Source: Pohlia nutans
Taxonomy: Eukaryota; Streptophyta; Bryopsida; Bryales; Mniaceae
Direction: 5' to 3'
DNA: 64,000 nucleotides
Assembly (NCBI GenBank): GCA_022496805.1
Contig: CM040088.1
Span: 16,771,001 to 16,835,000 of the forward strand
A program made the position numbers and the translations under genes. The notes below the pieces were generated by a model that worked only from the letters and a program-made list of their open reading frames with translations, was not told where the DNA came from and did not search any database. This document shows, in pieces, positions 45,896-58,161 of the stretch; within the stretch, counting starts at the first letter, position 1; the number at the start of each line of letters is the position of its first letter.

Positions 45896-46270
45896 CTACA
45901 CTAAATAGTGTATTCAGTGTGAGGTGTTGAATAATGTGCTTACCCCTACTACTTGTCAAACATTAATTGTCAATGTCAGGGTAATTAGTGCTGGTTGTTA
46001 TTGTATAATTTGATTCATTCTCATCTATCAACCAATTTGATTAATTCCACTTATACAAATTTAATTTTTCCATCTAAACTTTCATCTCAAGTTTCATTCT
46101 TTACTCACACTAAATATCCATATCTCAAAAAAACACATTGTCATAATGTTACTGTTTTCATAAATAGTGTGAGAATTCACGTTTAGTGGTTGTACAAAAG
46201 TAGGTTTATCGATATTTAGAGTGATGTTCGCAATTACAATGCCTCGCACTACATACACTATTTACTGTAG
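45896..46270. mobile_element. 375-bp inverted-repeat element, family CTACACTAAATAG (copy 2)
   Basis: The left end CTACACTAAATAGTGTATTC and the inverse of the right end, CTACAGTAAATAGTGTATGT, match for about 29 bp. It is related to 6382-6603 by its termini. It lies in the large TNP2 intron. Confidence 0.65.
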
Positions 46271-46497
46271 TAAATTACAGGGTTCCTATAATATATTTCA
46301 ATATATTTTTCACAGTTTTTTGTTGAATGTCAATTGAAAACCTTGTAATAACATTAAAAAAAGTTATAATATACTTATGATATTCTGATAACATGCCCAA
46401 CGACATGGTATGGTTTAGGGTTAATTAAGTCTGTTTTTTAATGAACCTAGTTTGTGTTATTGTTTTACTTCTTTTACTATTACTTTAACTTCACATA

Positions 46498-46660
46498 CAC
46501 TAGTAGAAATCTTGTCTTATGTGACAAGTCTTTAATGACTCAATGTTGGGAATGACAAGTCCATATTGACACAAAGTCCCACTTTGTGTCAATATGGACT
46601 TGTCATTCCCGACATTGAGTCATTAAAGACTTGTCACATAAGACAAGATTTCTACTAGTG
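46498..46660. mobile_element. 163-bp CACTA-type hairpin miniature element
   Basis: It begins CACTAGTAGAAATCTTGTCT and ends with the exact inverse. The two ~80-bp halves pair almost perfectly (one mismatch noted, in GTTGGG/CCCGAC) around a short central CCC. ATA flanks both sides (46495-46497 and 46661-46663), the 3-bp duplication of CACTA elements. It lies in the TNP2 intron between the 48855-47940 and 45240-44358 exons. Confidence 0.9.
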
Positions 46661-46663
46661 ATA

Positions 46664-47934
46664 CACCAGTATCTTAATATTTACCACCCCATCCACATAT
46701 CACTTGTCTACCTACCTATGTATCCCATCTCATCTATGTCCACGTACTGTATCAAAGAATAGAGTGTTCTCAGATTTGACTACTGCCTTCCCTGACAGTT
46801 AGTTTTCCTAGTCATTTATATTATTTTATCGCGGACATATAAATATGCGCATCCATCACATCGTTATTTTACATGTCACAATAAGTTTCTCTATTCTGTT
46901 GTGTTCAGGGCCTCCACTATACTGTTACAAACGGATTTATTTAAAATTGCACAGTTGAGGAAGGCAGAGTCCTTTGCTTCCAGGAATTCCAAACAAAGGT
47001 CAAATTTTCATACTAATATTCCAAACGCTACGATATTGCAATGTGTATGGTCAGATCGTATTAGATTTTATCCATCCACTGTTTCGAATATCTACAACAA
47101 GATCTTTAATTCAAGGTATAAAAAACATACTCTATGACGTTTACTTCGACTACTCCCCTCACTTTTAATCTCCCCTATAATTACACTACTTGGTCCATAC
47201 ATTCCACCTCAATATTCGTAGAATAATAATTAAAATATTTACACCACTTCTATAGTTACATACCGCATTTGCATCCTGTCATTCTGAAAACAAAAATAAT
47301 ACTTCCCACCTTATGATTCTACCCGTGCGTGACATTGTCCTACTTTGGTCAGTTGGTTCTGTAGGGGTTTCTCTTCTGCACTATCAGTCTCACTTGTGAC
47401 TATAGAAATCTATCCCAAACACATAGCATTCTGGGTAAGTCATTTCTGTCCAATCATTCTCACATCCTCACACATGAGTAACTTCTATTATACACCACAT
47501 ACCTTCCTATACAGTCATGATTCTTGTCACGGCACAGACATGTCACTTACAACTCAATCCGTGTACTACATTTGAAAAAAATTCCATTCATTACTGACGT
47601 ATCCTTTCCACTAGATATATATTGAGCCATCTCTTCATATTTTCACAAAGTAAGTTGGCAAAATTAAACCTCACATTCCTCACCCATAGTATACCAGAGT
47701 ACTTCTTATGCACAACCATGCAATGCACAGTACTGTTATTAACCCTTAAATTGCCTTCTGGGGATAGTACAAACGTTTTCATATAACTGAGGTTCACTTC
47801 CAAAAAGAAACTGAAAACTTGGATTTCAATTCCTCACTAGAACCGCATTGATCTAAATATCAACTTATCTTTTGAACTCAATCTCAACTAGTCCCAAACG
47901 GAGTCCCAACGGCACGTCCAAATCTTAGTAATAG
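46664..47934. other. TNP2 intron, no further feature
   Basis: AT-rich intronic DNA. Open frames of 60-78 codons are unconvincing. The downstream part of the 48855 exon may end near 47945 at GAGTAC|GT. Confidence 0.35.
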
Positions 47935-49191
47935 TTAGGGATGAGGAAAAACGTACTCGCGGTATGGCTCAATGTGTGTTGCATTGTCCAACACGAAATC
48001 GTGCATTGCATTCCTTAAACCCTCCGACAATACTTTTGACTTCCCCTTCCCTTCCAATATCTCGTCCACCATCGTTGGCTCTTCCTTGTCGTCCCATACC
48101 CTTCGTGATGTTATGTTGTACTCTGCCATGTACTCGGTTATAAAGCCCAACGCCTCCTCCACTTGGTATCCTTCGGAAATGCTTCCCTCGGGTTTCGCTA
48201 AGTTCCTTACATATCCTTTCAATGTTTTGAAGTACCGTTCATAAGGGTACATCCACCTAGTGTGAACGGGTCCACACTGAAACAACTGCTCTACCAAGTG
48301 ATTTGGTAAATGGGACATAATGTCAAAAAATGTTGGGGGAAACTCTTTTTCTAGCATGCACATAGTCTCTGCTGCATCTGCCATTAATTGTTCCTTATCT
48401 GCACCGTTTATAGATTTCGCACACAACCTCCTAAATACCCTGCTCAAACGTATAATAGCCCCAGCAAGAGACTTGTTGGACACTTTTCGGAAACATAGTG
48501 GTAAAATCTGCTGTAAGAGTACATGAAAATCGTGGGACTTTAGACCGCTCAATTTACCTTTGTTTATTTTTTTGTGCAATGCAGACACATAATGAGTAGG
48601 AGTTCTCAAAGCCTTTAACACCCGCAATACCTTGGCCTTGTCTTCTGCTGAGAGCACGTATGGTGCATCTGGCATGTAGAAGCTTCCTTCGTTTAGCCCT
48701 ATTGGTTGTAGATGAAGTTCTGGCCTGATACCGCGCGCTTGCAAGTCTGCCCTCACGGCTGGTGTGTCTTTTTCGCCAAAAGTAGTCCTCAATATATTCT
48801 CAGATATATTTTTTTCGCAATGCATAACGTCCAATACGTGGCGCACCGGCAGATCCTGTTTAGAGAAATAATTCAGACATTAATAAAAACATAGTTTCTG
48901 AAAATGTAAAATTCTGTATTCCAAGAACGCCGTACTACAGATATTCCATCCCTTGTGTTTTGGGAGCTGTTCCAATATTTATATATTAGGTATCTTTAAT
49001 TCACAGGTGCTTCAAGTCATAGCATTATTTCAATAGTCGATTATACTCAACATACAATGATACCACCCACACTGGTTCGGTGATTACTCATGATTGTCAC
49101 ATGAACCTCGCATACAACCACTATATCTTGATATCACAATATGATATCAATATGATATCATTCCTTGGAAAAGCACGAGTTTAGCAATTAA

Positions 49192-49730
49192 CCCTTTCAT
49201 GCGCCAGTGTCCATATTCTAGACGCTATATTATTTCTGACACGTCCCTTCATCACTCAGAGTGCTCTTTTTCATCCATTCAATTATTTTTTAATTCTTGT
49301 GCTAGTTGACTACCATTTGTACGGCAATGATTTTCGAAATAAGATACTCAGAGATTTTTGAAAAATATTATAAATGTTTTTTGTCAAGCTTCATTCTTAG
49401 TTCAGAATGTGAGACTTGAATATGATTTTCCATAATAAGTCGAATCAAATAGTGAAAACCATACCATCTTATAGTGCATGTTATTCCTATTTCATTACAG
49501 TATTTTTAATTTTTTTAATTCAATTTGGATTTTTAATAGAATTTCCTGAGAAAACCTTGCAAAATGAATTACAAAAATTTCAAAATAAATATGTTGGATC
49601 CAATCGTACAGATGATATCTTCTTATTCATATTTATGACTTTGCTTTGTACATCAACTCCATTTTAATTCTTTTATCATACATTTTATAACGAATTTTTG
49701 ATAACAATGTTCATTCGGGACTTGATAGGG
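49192..49730. mobile_element. TTAA-flanked miniature element, copy D
   Basis: The 539-bp element has TTAA at 49188-49191 and 49731-49734. It starts CCCTTTCATGCGCCAGTG and ends GGGACTTGATAGGG. It shares its interior with copies A-C (for example 'aattcttgtgctagttgactaccatttgtacgg' split over two lines). It is inserted in the 3-kb TNP2 intron (48856-51849). Its 83-codon frame is a relative of the chance frames in the other copies. Confidence 0.75.
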
Positions 49731-49734
49731 TTAA

Positions 49735-51849
49735 CCCTCTTTGTCTGCACATATCACTTTCGGTTAAATCACCAGGACTTAACCCCGTTGGTCTGCACAT
49801 ATCATTTTCAGTCTAATCAGCAGTAACTGTTACATCCAAAAATATTAGTTCTGAAGTGCCCATGTATCTATTACGTGGTTGCTAATATGTGTCGAAAATG
49901 ACAAGTAGCCGGATAATATCCCAAAATAAGAATGATTTGATTTCTAAGTTTCGAATGTCAAACTTTAGATTTTGTATCAGATTCAAGTAAATACATTTGC
50001 AATCCTACTTTCAGAGCTGTCAATAAAACTAATAACAAAACACATAAAATAACTATCACTTCTGCATATAACTACTACTAATAAATACAGCACACGTACT
50101 ATGTGGTTTAATCAATTGAAGTAGGAATTTTTATTACATTATATTTTATTGGGACTGTGTTCTCTTATGCATGTTCCAGTAATTAGTGGATGTAGTTTGA
50201 TATATATCAGTGACAATAATATGTTTGACTAATTCCTTGACAAGAAGAAAAATTTGAGCGAGAGGTGTACACACATACCTTGGATACAGAATCAACATTT
50301 TCTTTTTGAAGATTTAACCCAAATTCATCTAAACCTTCAAGACACGGAACCTCCTAAATCTCATTTTCCATTGTGCATTTAACGGTTCCCATACAGTCTA
50401 TATTCTTCGAATTCAAGAGAGTAATCTTCAACCACATGCTTTATTCGACTCTAGTTTATGCAAGTTATGCTGAGATTCATACATTTAAATACAAGTAATA
50501 GTGTCTTTATTTTTATATCAAAAACACATTCTAAGTAACATCACCCACAGCACTGTTGTTCCCTCAGAACCTCCCTGGAAAATAGACGGTTGATGTCACC
50601 TCAGATGGTGGTCACCAGACATTCCCGACACAGTGTATGCCCTGTTATGTTTATCACATAAACTTATCCATTGTACTTGCATACTACTCTGAACTGCTTC
50701 CAACCTGTATACATTCATCTGGAAGGAACCTTTATCAAATTATATTTACCAAATGAACTTGACGGAGTCTTGTATTAGGTTCACTTCTAGACATTATAAT
50801 TTACTTTCAATTTTCAAGTATTTCCACTAACTTAAGAAGCTAATTAGCTCACAATTTTAATTACACTGCATACGATGATTACTTTATGAATGGTATGCAT
50901 TAAATTGTCAGGTTCTACAAAACATAAATTATTTGCTTCTTAATTGTCAATTTCACAGGTTATAGAAAACTTGTATTTCCTTACAGTTCTCTGCACCCGT
51001 TTTATTAGTGGCTATATTTTCCAAATTTCTCAACGTAATATGGAATGTCTCTTTTGTTAATGAAAAAAATTAAGGAAATTTGATTTTTTTTCGCCAGTTT
51101 TTCTCTACAGTTTTTGTGAAAATATCCAGATTTTGTGAAGAAGAGTACCAAAATATGAAGAAATTCTATTAAAATATGATTGTAAGCTTAAGATTATGCC
51201 AAAAAAAAATTCCCACTACTTTCGTTATGATAGTTACATTTGAATAAACAAAACAAAAACATAACGCTGGTTATTTGTAATTAACTGGGTATGTCAAAGT
51301 GTTTAACCCAATGGTTATTTTAACATATCTCGGCAACTGAATTTAGTATACTATTGTATTTTGATTGTACTAACAGCGTCTCGGAAATGACAGACATAGA
51401 CTTCAATAATCTATTACACATCATCTCATTCAGCCAACTGTTGTATTCTTCCAATGTCATTCTCGACTCTTTCCCTCTGCCTTGGGCCCACATATTAGGT
51501 CTACATCAATTCACGAGCAATTCCATATGTCGTATCAACTGATGTGCCTATTATATGCAAGTTTCATTAAGGATCAACTATACTCAGCATTCTCTAATAC
51601 AACTGTCATTAAAATTGGATTGCTTGGTTTGTGATATACACTGGTTACACACAGCAGTGGACTCTGTTTTACAAGGGTTTAGGGTTCACTGTTACTCCCA
51701 CCTGCATTTGTGCATGACCTATCATTGGTAACAATTTCTGGCCCGCGAATATAAAGTTGTATATTGTAAACATTATCCAACGTGCACTCCTGCGAAAATC
51801 ATTTTTCTAATATGCATATTCAGAGAAATATCAGTTGCTACTGACGTAC
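49735..51849. other. Rest of the large TNP2 intron
   Basis: Starts with two short direct repeats (TTAACCCTCTTTGTCTGCAC at 49731 and TTAACCCCGTTGGTCTGCAC at about 49780), which look like left ends of another TTAA element without a detectable right end. No coding sequence in the remainder. Confidence 0.35.
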
Positions 51850-52338
51850 CTTCTAATATGGTAGGTCGAACAAAATACTCCTGCGTTTGACACCATGCCT
51901 CTTAACGGGATCTTGATTTGAGTTCTCTGCCCCACCATTGCTTATAAAATTTGATCGATCCGTACCCCATGTAAGTATTTCCTCCCCTGTCAAAGTTGGT
52001 GGAGCCACATGCAACTCCTCATGGTTGTTGAATGCGGCAAGTGCAAAACGAAATCGATGTTCTTCATCCAAATAGCGTCTACCTCCCAAATAAATCATTT
52101 TGTTTAAAAGCAATGCGTGCTCTGCACAAGTCTCAGGGCCACATAATGGACATCCCTTGTAGCCACTAACTTGTTGTCCAGAAAGAAGGCCAAACGCAGG
52201 AAAGTCGTTGACAGTCCATATAAGCATAGCTCGTAGGGTGAAATTCCTTTCACCCTCAGCCTTGCACATGTTAATAGCCGGGATTCCTGCCCACAGCTTC
52301 AACAAATCTCGTACTAAAGGTCGCAAGAATACATCTAT

Positions 52339-52689
52339 AACACTTGTTTTGTTAAAAGTGCATATAGCCATGTGCACTAAATTTTATTGCTATGTGCACT
52401 AATTTTTATTGCTATGTGCACTGCATTTCTTTTTATTATAAAGGAGAGGGAGGGCGGGAACATACCCACCCCCCTTTAAAATTTGCACTACATTTCTTTT
52501 AATTTTAAGAGAGGGGGGTGGGAACATACCCACCCCCTTCTAAAATACTAACTACATTTTATTTTTATGTAATGTACATTCAATTTTTGCACTTTATAGG
52601 TAAATTATGACTATACTTTCTTCAAACGTAAAAAATTTCAGGATGTGCACTTTCTATATGGCACGTGCACTTTTAATGAAACAAGTGTT
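52339..52689. mobile_element. 351-bp miniature element inserted in the TNP2 core exon
   Basis: The ends AACACTTGTTTTGTTAAAAG (left) and, inverted from the right, AACACTTGTTTCATTAAAAG are matching terminal repeats. CTAT flanks both sides (52335-52338 and 52690-52693). Removing the element and one CTAT restores an uninterrupted NIDV junction of the transposase. The interior has a short tandem repeat (TTTTATTGCTATGTGCACT) and a duplicated ~75-bp block with CATACCCACCCCC. The superfamily is not identified. Confidence 0.85.
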
Positions 52690-54712
52690 CTATATTGTCT
52701 GCAGTCGGTGCCTTAGGACCAGGAATTAAGACAGCTAGGGAAATAAAGAACTTTTTAGTCAACAGCCACGGTGGTAGATTGTAAATGGTAATGAGTAGAA
52801 CCCATGTAGAGTGTTTTATGGCATTATTCTTGAATGGAATAATGCCATCCCCAACTAGTCCCAAACGGAGGTTTGTTAGAACTGCAGCAAAATCAGGATA
52901 AATCCGATCAATTGTTTTCCACTGCTCACTGTCTGAAATTGCCCTCATCATCTGACCTCTCGATCTATGGGAATCGTACCATGTCATATGTTTGGCAATC
53001 TCAGGGCACTTAAACATTCTGAGCACATGCTTTATGACATCAAAATATCGTACGACTCTATGAGGTACATTGTTAGATCCCTCTATATACCTGGGTTGAC
53101 TGCAAGATGGGCATTCCTGTAGATCCTCATTCTCCCCCTCGTACAATACATGGCCGTCTGGGCAGCAATGCACCTGCTTATGCTTTAGGCCCAATTGCAT
53201 TAACATGCTTTTTACCTCGTAAGACGATCGCGGAAAACAATTTGATGTTGGCAATAAGTCCCCAGCTATCCATGTCAAGAGTGCATCCAAAAATGTATGT
53301 GGCACTGAGTACAGACTGCAGAGAGTAAACAATACAATGCTGCATTGAAGACGGTTTTGAGTGCTGCCCTCATAAACATTTTGTGTGGATTCACGGACAA
53401 GATTCTCGAAGTTCACCTCATTCCACTGGTCATCAACCTCCAAGTTCTGGGCATCCATTGGTGCTGGTTCGCCGTCGTTGACAACATCGTTGTGAATGTT
53501 GTCCGCTTGGGTAAATGCATCTCGAGCCATATTCTCAAGGTCCACTGCGTTTGCCCTTGGCCAAGTGAATCCATCGTCACCGTTCTCACGTACTCGGCGA
53601 CGGTACCGTTCTGCATGTCTGCGACGAGGTGCAGCTGGACCCCGTACATTTCGTCCGTTGACTGTCTGTAACAATATCATACATGATAGTTAGAATTTTT
53701 GATTCTAGTAGATAGTCATGGGATTGTACTTTATCATCAATACAAATACACGTATGTAATTGAAAACCATACCAACTGTTTGGATGTTTTCTATATTCTA
53801 CCATTCAATGCAATATGTGGTATTACAATTGGTTCAATTTTTTACTAGGCTAGGGCTTCCTAAACAACCCTTAACTTTAAAAACAAGATTGGTTCATTAA
53901 TTTGTTGAGCATGTTGTATCACACTTCCTACACTGTCCACTTCTGTTATCTTCATTTTAGCTTTTCTAAGAATGGATATGCATAATTACCTTTATAGAAA
54001 ACATCAATACTACGATTAAGGTATATTTAACCATTTTAAGTTTGAATAATTAGTACTTTGAACACAATAATATAGGGAGCAAATATCTTAAAAATTTATA
54101 ATTTTATTCAATTTGATCATTTCTAAACTAAACACTTCAAACATTGATATTTTACTAAATGTTACCTCAATACGTTTGTGCTATTCCCCAAATGACTACT
54201 CTAAGGATTTGCAAGCCTTTCATTGAAGTGTCTACATGTGAATCTGAAATTGTAGATTGTACTGTGAGTTTTGTACAGTCTGTGCAAATATTGTAGTGTC
54301 AATAGGGAGTTCCCAAAATGCAGCTTCATGATACACTGTACAATACTAAAAGATTGACATTATTGATTTGACCTGTCAAATGTAATCTACAACCACATAC
54401 TCCTCTAAACTGATAAATCTGGCATTCAGCGCCAATTATGTGTGCAACAAATCATGTGAATCTTTTACAAGTTTTATACTCGACCAAATACATCCATGAA
54501 GTATGTCAATCATTAATTTGGTTCCTACCATGACAGGGTACACCAAATACGGATCTCGTCCATGTGTTATGTGGTGTCTTGCCACTGTCTCCACTCTTCG
54601 AACAATACCGCCTCTACAACGATTGCAGGCACATGGATACTCTAGTAATCCAAGCCTATTTGCAATACCCCGCTCGATGTGATATGATGCACATAATCGT
54701 TGACGCATCCTG

Positions 54713-55806
54713 CTGAAAAGATTCAAATGCAGAAAATAAGATATCATTGTCAATGGAATTTTGAATTCTTATAAAACAACATTTTATACAGAAAAGAATA
54801 ATTTTTACTTGATCACATGAATGGATCCTAAACAATCGCTTGTATGCAAACTCTGGATGTTACCGCTCTCAATCAAACTTTTGTGAACCCTACAATAAAG
54901 TATCGCACTGCAGATCGTATGCAGAAATTCGCACCGTTATTCAGAGAGAACCGAACCGTGGTGAATCTATTTACATACTGCGAGCGTCGTTGCACATTTT
55001 TAAAACTAGAGAAACTACAACTTCAAGGAAATGTGGTCCTACTGAGAAAATGAGAAGCACAATGTTTGGTGATTATCCTTAGGGTCAATCATTGAAAAAA
55101 TGTTTTAGATACTACTTAAATGATCTGCGAATAGCTACTCACTCACTTCACTCCTTTTCCCGAGTGAAGAATTATCCTGCCGATCAGAGAGGAGAAATTT
55201 ATGATTAAGGTTTTTTGCTGATGTTTGTGATAGCAACAATACAGATGTGAAGTTAATCAGCTGACTACAACATTTCTCAATGCTTTTACCGGATAGCGAA
55301 TGATAATCTTTACAGTTAGTTGAATCGTACACGTTATAATAACATAGTTCCTAAAATTTATCTATGTTTGTCACGGTGAGCAACAATGCTGAGTCGTTCT
55401 GACTCAGTCCCTAGTTTACAAATAAGCGGACAAGGAAGCACGCACACCTGAAGCTTTGTACTGAGTCTGAGATGAATCAAATTTGAGCATCAAAATATTC
55501 ATCAGATCTGTAACCGCTGAAGTAGACGTGACATCATGACTGCACAAAGAATAATTTTGTTAAGACAAAGCATGTGTAAATGAGATTGCGGACTTCAAAT
55601 TCAACATACAGAAAGCACATCGTTCATGCCACTGAGTTGGAATTCTAGAATAGCCCCTGCAGTATCAAAATTGAAATCTACACAATCTTGAACCTTCGTG
55701 GCATGCAGTTACGTAACGCAGTATTCATGCCACTCTCATGATTGGCACTGTGAGGAAATCAGAAATGCTACTCTATGAGTGGGAACGCCATGTTCACAAT
55801 AAACAC
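54713..55806. other. Region upstream of the first recognised TNP2 exon
   Basis: Probably intron or 5' region of the CACTA transposase gene. No conserved coding segment was recognised; frames of 65-80 codons on both strands are unconvincing. Confidence 0.3.
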
Positions 55807-56123
55807 TACATGTTCAACATACAGAAAGACGTTGGTAATTTCAATACTGACAGAACCTACGGAGGTGAAGAACATTGTATACATTCTCTTCGCACTGTCA
55901 AATTGTTTGTGGAGAAGCGTGGATGCAAATTAAAGCTATCAACATTCTAAATACAAAATGCCAAGGTAATGAAAGCAGATTTGACAACCACGAATACATA
56001 ACGATAGCGAATACATACCTGCACTATGTAGAATCGCATCAATTGTTCTACATCTTCCTGATTATTGAACACGCACTGCAACATTTCTGAAAACAAATGA
56101 AAGACACAGATGTCATCAACCAT
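55807..56123. repeat. Segmental duplication copy 1, containing a small minus-strand exon
   Basis: About 317 bp, almost identical to 57299-57617. On the minus strand it holds a 68-base exon-like segment (56086-56019), with acceptor TTTTCAG and donor GTATGT, that reads MLQCVFNNQEDVEQLMRFYI then VQ. It is likely a 5' exon of the CACTA-borne gene. Confidence 0.75.
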
Positions 56124-56331
56124 GCAGAGGACAATGATAAATTGTCATCTACAATGATAAATTGCTGTTCCTGCCCAATTTGATCACTCCTCACACAAAA
56201 ATGAGGTCGCCCACACTTCAGTAATACCATAAGTGACATCACTGATACATTAACCATAATGGTCCATAGCAAACAGAATACAAAAAGTTGGTACTGAAAC
56301 ACCGACATGTGGCACATTCCCAGTAATATGT

Positions 56332-56802
56332 CTATATGCGCCTAAGATCCCTAAAACAATGAACGTCTATGTCACTCGTATCTGGACTATCAAGTTCCAC
56401 TGAGCTCTCATATGCAAAATCAAACGGGTCACTATCTTCTTCCGAGTAGTCTGATGTACTACGTTTGGGATTTGCCAATGCTAGCTGAGTTTGTTTCTTC
56501 TCAAGATATTCACAAAAGCAAAGGTAATATGGGAAAATGGGTTTGGATTCTGGCTCATGACGACATTGTAGACGTTTTTTCCGAATTCTGGCATCCAACG
56601 ACAATCCCTGTCGGGGTGGAGGAAGTTTACAGTCGCAATTGGGTGTTCGGATCCAGCGAAGAACTACACATCTAATACATTTGCAGTCGTCGCAGACATG
56701 GCCAGCATTAAAGAACAAGTAAAGTCGAGTGATGAATGGGCATGACGTGAACCTGTAGTCGCAATATGCGAGCTCGGGAGGACTATCGGTATCTAACGTC
56801 AT
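56332..56802 (-). CDS. Cys-rich ORF inside the CACTA element, function unknown
   Basis: A 156-codon open frame from ATG at 56802. Cys residues cluster in HVCDDCKCIRCVVLRW and PNCDCKLPPPRQGL (a possible metal-binding arrangement). A basic stretch (DARIRKKRLQCRHEPESKP) and an acidic C-terminus (DYSEEDSDPFDFAYESSVEL) follow. The composition is protein-like, and the position is between the duplicated exons and TNP2, so it could be the first exon of the transposase gene or a separate small transposon protein. No family recognised. Confidence 0.45.
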   Translation of the reverse strand: MTLDTDSPPELAYCDYRFTSCPFITRLYLFFNAGHVCDDCKCIRCVVLRWIRTPNCDCKLPPPRQGLSLDARIRKKRLQCRHEPESKPIFPYYLCFCEYLEKKQTQLALANPKRSTSDYSEEDSDPFDFAYESSVELDSPDTSDIDVHCFRDLRRI

Positions 56803-57298
56803 TCTATGGTCTCACAATAATACGTCAAAAGGGGGGGGGGGTGAGCTCGAACCTTCTCTTCACAGAGAGCATGCAGAAGATTTCAGATTGCCGTGCCAGT
56901 GGAATTGCACAATAATATAACCTCCAAATTCTCCTTTGTTGTTGTGAATTTCCTGCATGATCAGAATTATGCGTAAGTACCTCAACTAATGGTATGGATA
57001 GAGTAGTTCAATGCATGATAGTCTTACATAAAGTATAAACATGAAATACTACAAGTGCCTGCATGAATGTGTTGGTTTTGATTTTTTATTTCTATACATG
57101 ACTCAATTTTTAACCAGTGACTCAAACTTGCTATATAATGTTTATATCAACATTGGTTGAACTATAAAGAGTGAAGAGGAATTACATCATTCAGTACTGG
57201 TCAATTTCCAGTAACCGATTGGGGATACAATTCTGGAATCATGCAATTGTGAATTTTGCGCATCATGCAATTGTGAATTGCGAATCTTAGAACAGACG

Positions 57299-57617
57299 TA
57301 CATGTTCAACATACAGAAAGACGTTGGTAATTTGAATATTGACAGGACCTACGGAGGTGAAGAACATTCTGTATACATTCTCTTCGCACTGTCAAATTGT
57401 TTGTGGATAAGCGTGGATGCAAATTAAAGCTATCAACGTTATAAATACAAAATGCAAAGGTAATGAAAGCCCATATGACAACCACGAATACATAACGATT
57501 GCGAATACATACCTGCACTATGTAGAATCGCATGAACTGTTCTATATCTTCCTGATAATTGAAGACGCACTGCAACATTTATGAAAACACATGAAATACA
57601 CAGATGTCATCAACCAT
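57299..57617. repeat. Segmental duplication copy 2
   Basis: This is the partner of 55807-56123. In this copy the minus-strand splice acceptor TTTTCAG is changed to TTTTCAT, so the duplicated exon (reading CVFNYQEDIEQFMRFYIVQ) would have to use the later TTGCAG. Confidence 0.75.
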
Positions 57618-57759
57618 AGGTATAATGAACAAAACATACAGAATTAAAAATTCTCACATACATCTCGTAAACCGTAAGTCATGGTCAGTGGATGACTGTA
57701 GAAATGTGCTCTGAATTAATATCCCAAAATCTTATAAATGAAAACAATACACAAGAAAT

Positions 57760-58161
57760 TCATGGGCTCTTCGACGCTGATGCATGCATCTCCTCAGATA
57801 TGTTTTCTATGAGTACTTCTGCCTGACGTTGTAGTTGTTCGGTCTTTGCTAGAATTAGTTTGGAATTCTCTAGAATTAGTTTGTAATTCTCTAGAATTTG
57901 GTCTGAGCGAAGCAACATCTCTATAAGTACCTTCCTAATTTCCTTTTACTTTCTACGCTTAGCAATCGATTTCTGTTTTGACGCTTCTGCCAAACAGTCC
58001 TTGAATGTACTAAGTAGGGAATTTTTTTTCGTTGGAGCCTTCATGGACTTGGAAACGGCAACATCCACAGTGTCATCACGTACCAAGTCGTGGTCACGAT
58101 CTCCTTCTACAGATGTATCACATCGGCGAACTTCCAAAACACAATCTGGCTCGGCGTCCAT
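57760..58161 (-). pseudogene. Small basic/coiled-coil ORF with one internal stop
   Basis: The frame starts at ATG 58161 (MDAEPDCVLEVRRCDTSVEG) and is basic in its middle (KAPTKKNSLLSTFKDCLAEA, KQKSIAKRRK). It meets TAA at 57946-57948 and continues in the same frame as a regular heptad-like helix (LLRSDQILENYKLILENSKL, AKTEQLQRQAEVLIENISEE) to TGA at 57760-57762. The ENYKLIL/ENSKLIL repeat is a short internal duplication. It resembles the C-terminal coiled coil of Myb/SANT-like transposon or trihelix proteins, but I cannot assign it. Confidence 0.45.

Larger units (their letters stand above)
44358..54712 (-). pseudogene. TNP2-type CACTA transposase (inactivated)
   Basis: Exons in transcript order: 54529-54712 (LLEYPCACNRCRGGIVRRVE); 53665 to 51850, the core, with LGLVGDGIIPFKNNAIKHST, IYNLPPWLLTKKFFISLAVL and PGPKAPTADNI, then DVFLRPLVRDLLKLWAGIPA and GYKGCPLCGPETC; 48855 to about 47940 (DLPVRHVLDVMHCEKNISEN, then the DUF4218 region); and 45240-44358 (FQSMYSYGYHFRVKS, then the DUF4216 region IVELNYGRHC ... 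VFFSDDEDEPGWRVVL). TNP2 is the transposase of CACTA elements. Three lesions are visible: a 351-bp insertion (52339-52689) splits NI/DV; TAG at 51853-51855 stands where the family has Trp (LPYWK); and TAA at 44841-44843 stands just before EIVELNY. One or more 5' exons probably lie upstream of 54712. Confidence 0.88.
42506..58161 (-). mobile_element. CACTA (En/Spm) transposon, left end present, right end not found
   Basis: The left terminus CACTACTAGAAAGTGATGTC at 42506 is the typical plant CACTA end. It interrupts a 201-bp tandem unit, with TAT (42503-42505) as the probable 3-bp target duplication. Subterminal short repeats of the AACAGAAA/TTCTGTTG kind occur between 42530 and 42660. A TNP2 transposase gene is inside on the minus strand. 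The end coordinate is a lower bound chosen at the last minus-strand coding remnant; I found no TTTCTAGTAGTG-type right end before 64000. Confidence 0.7.
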
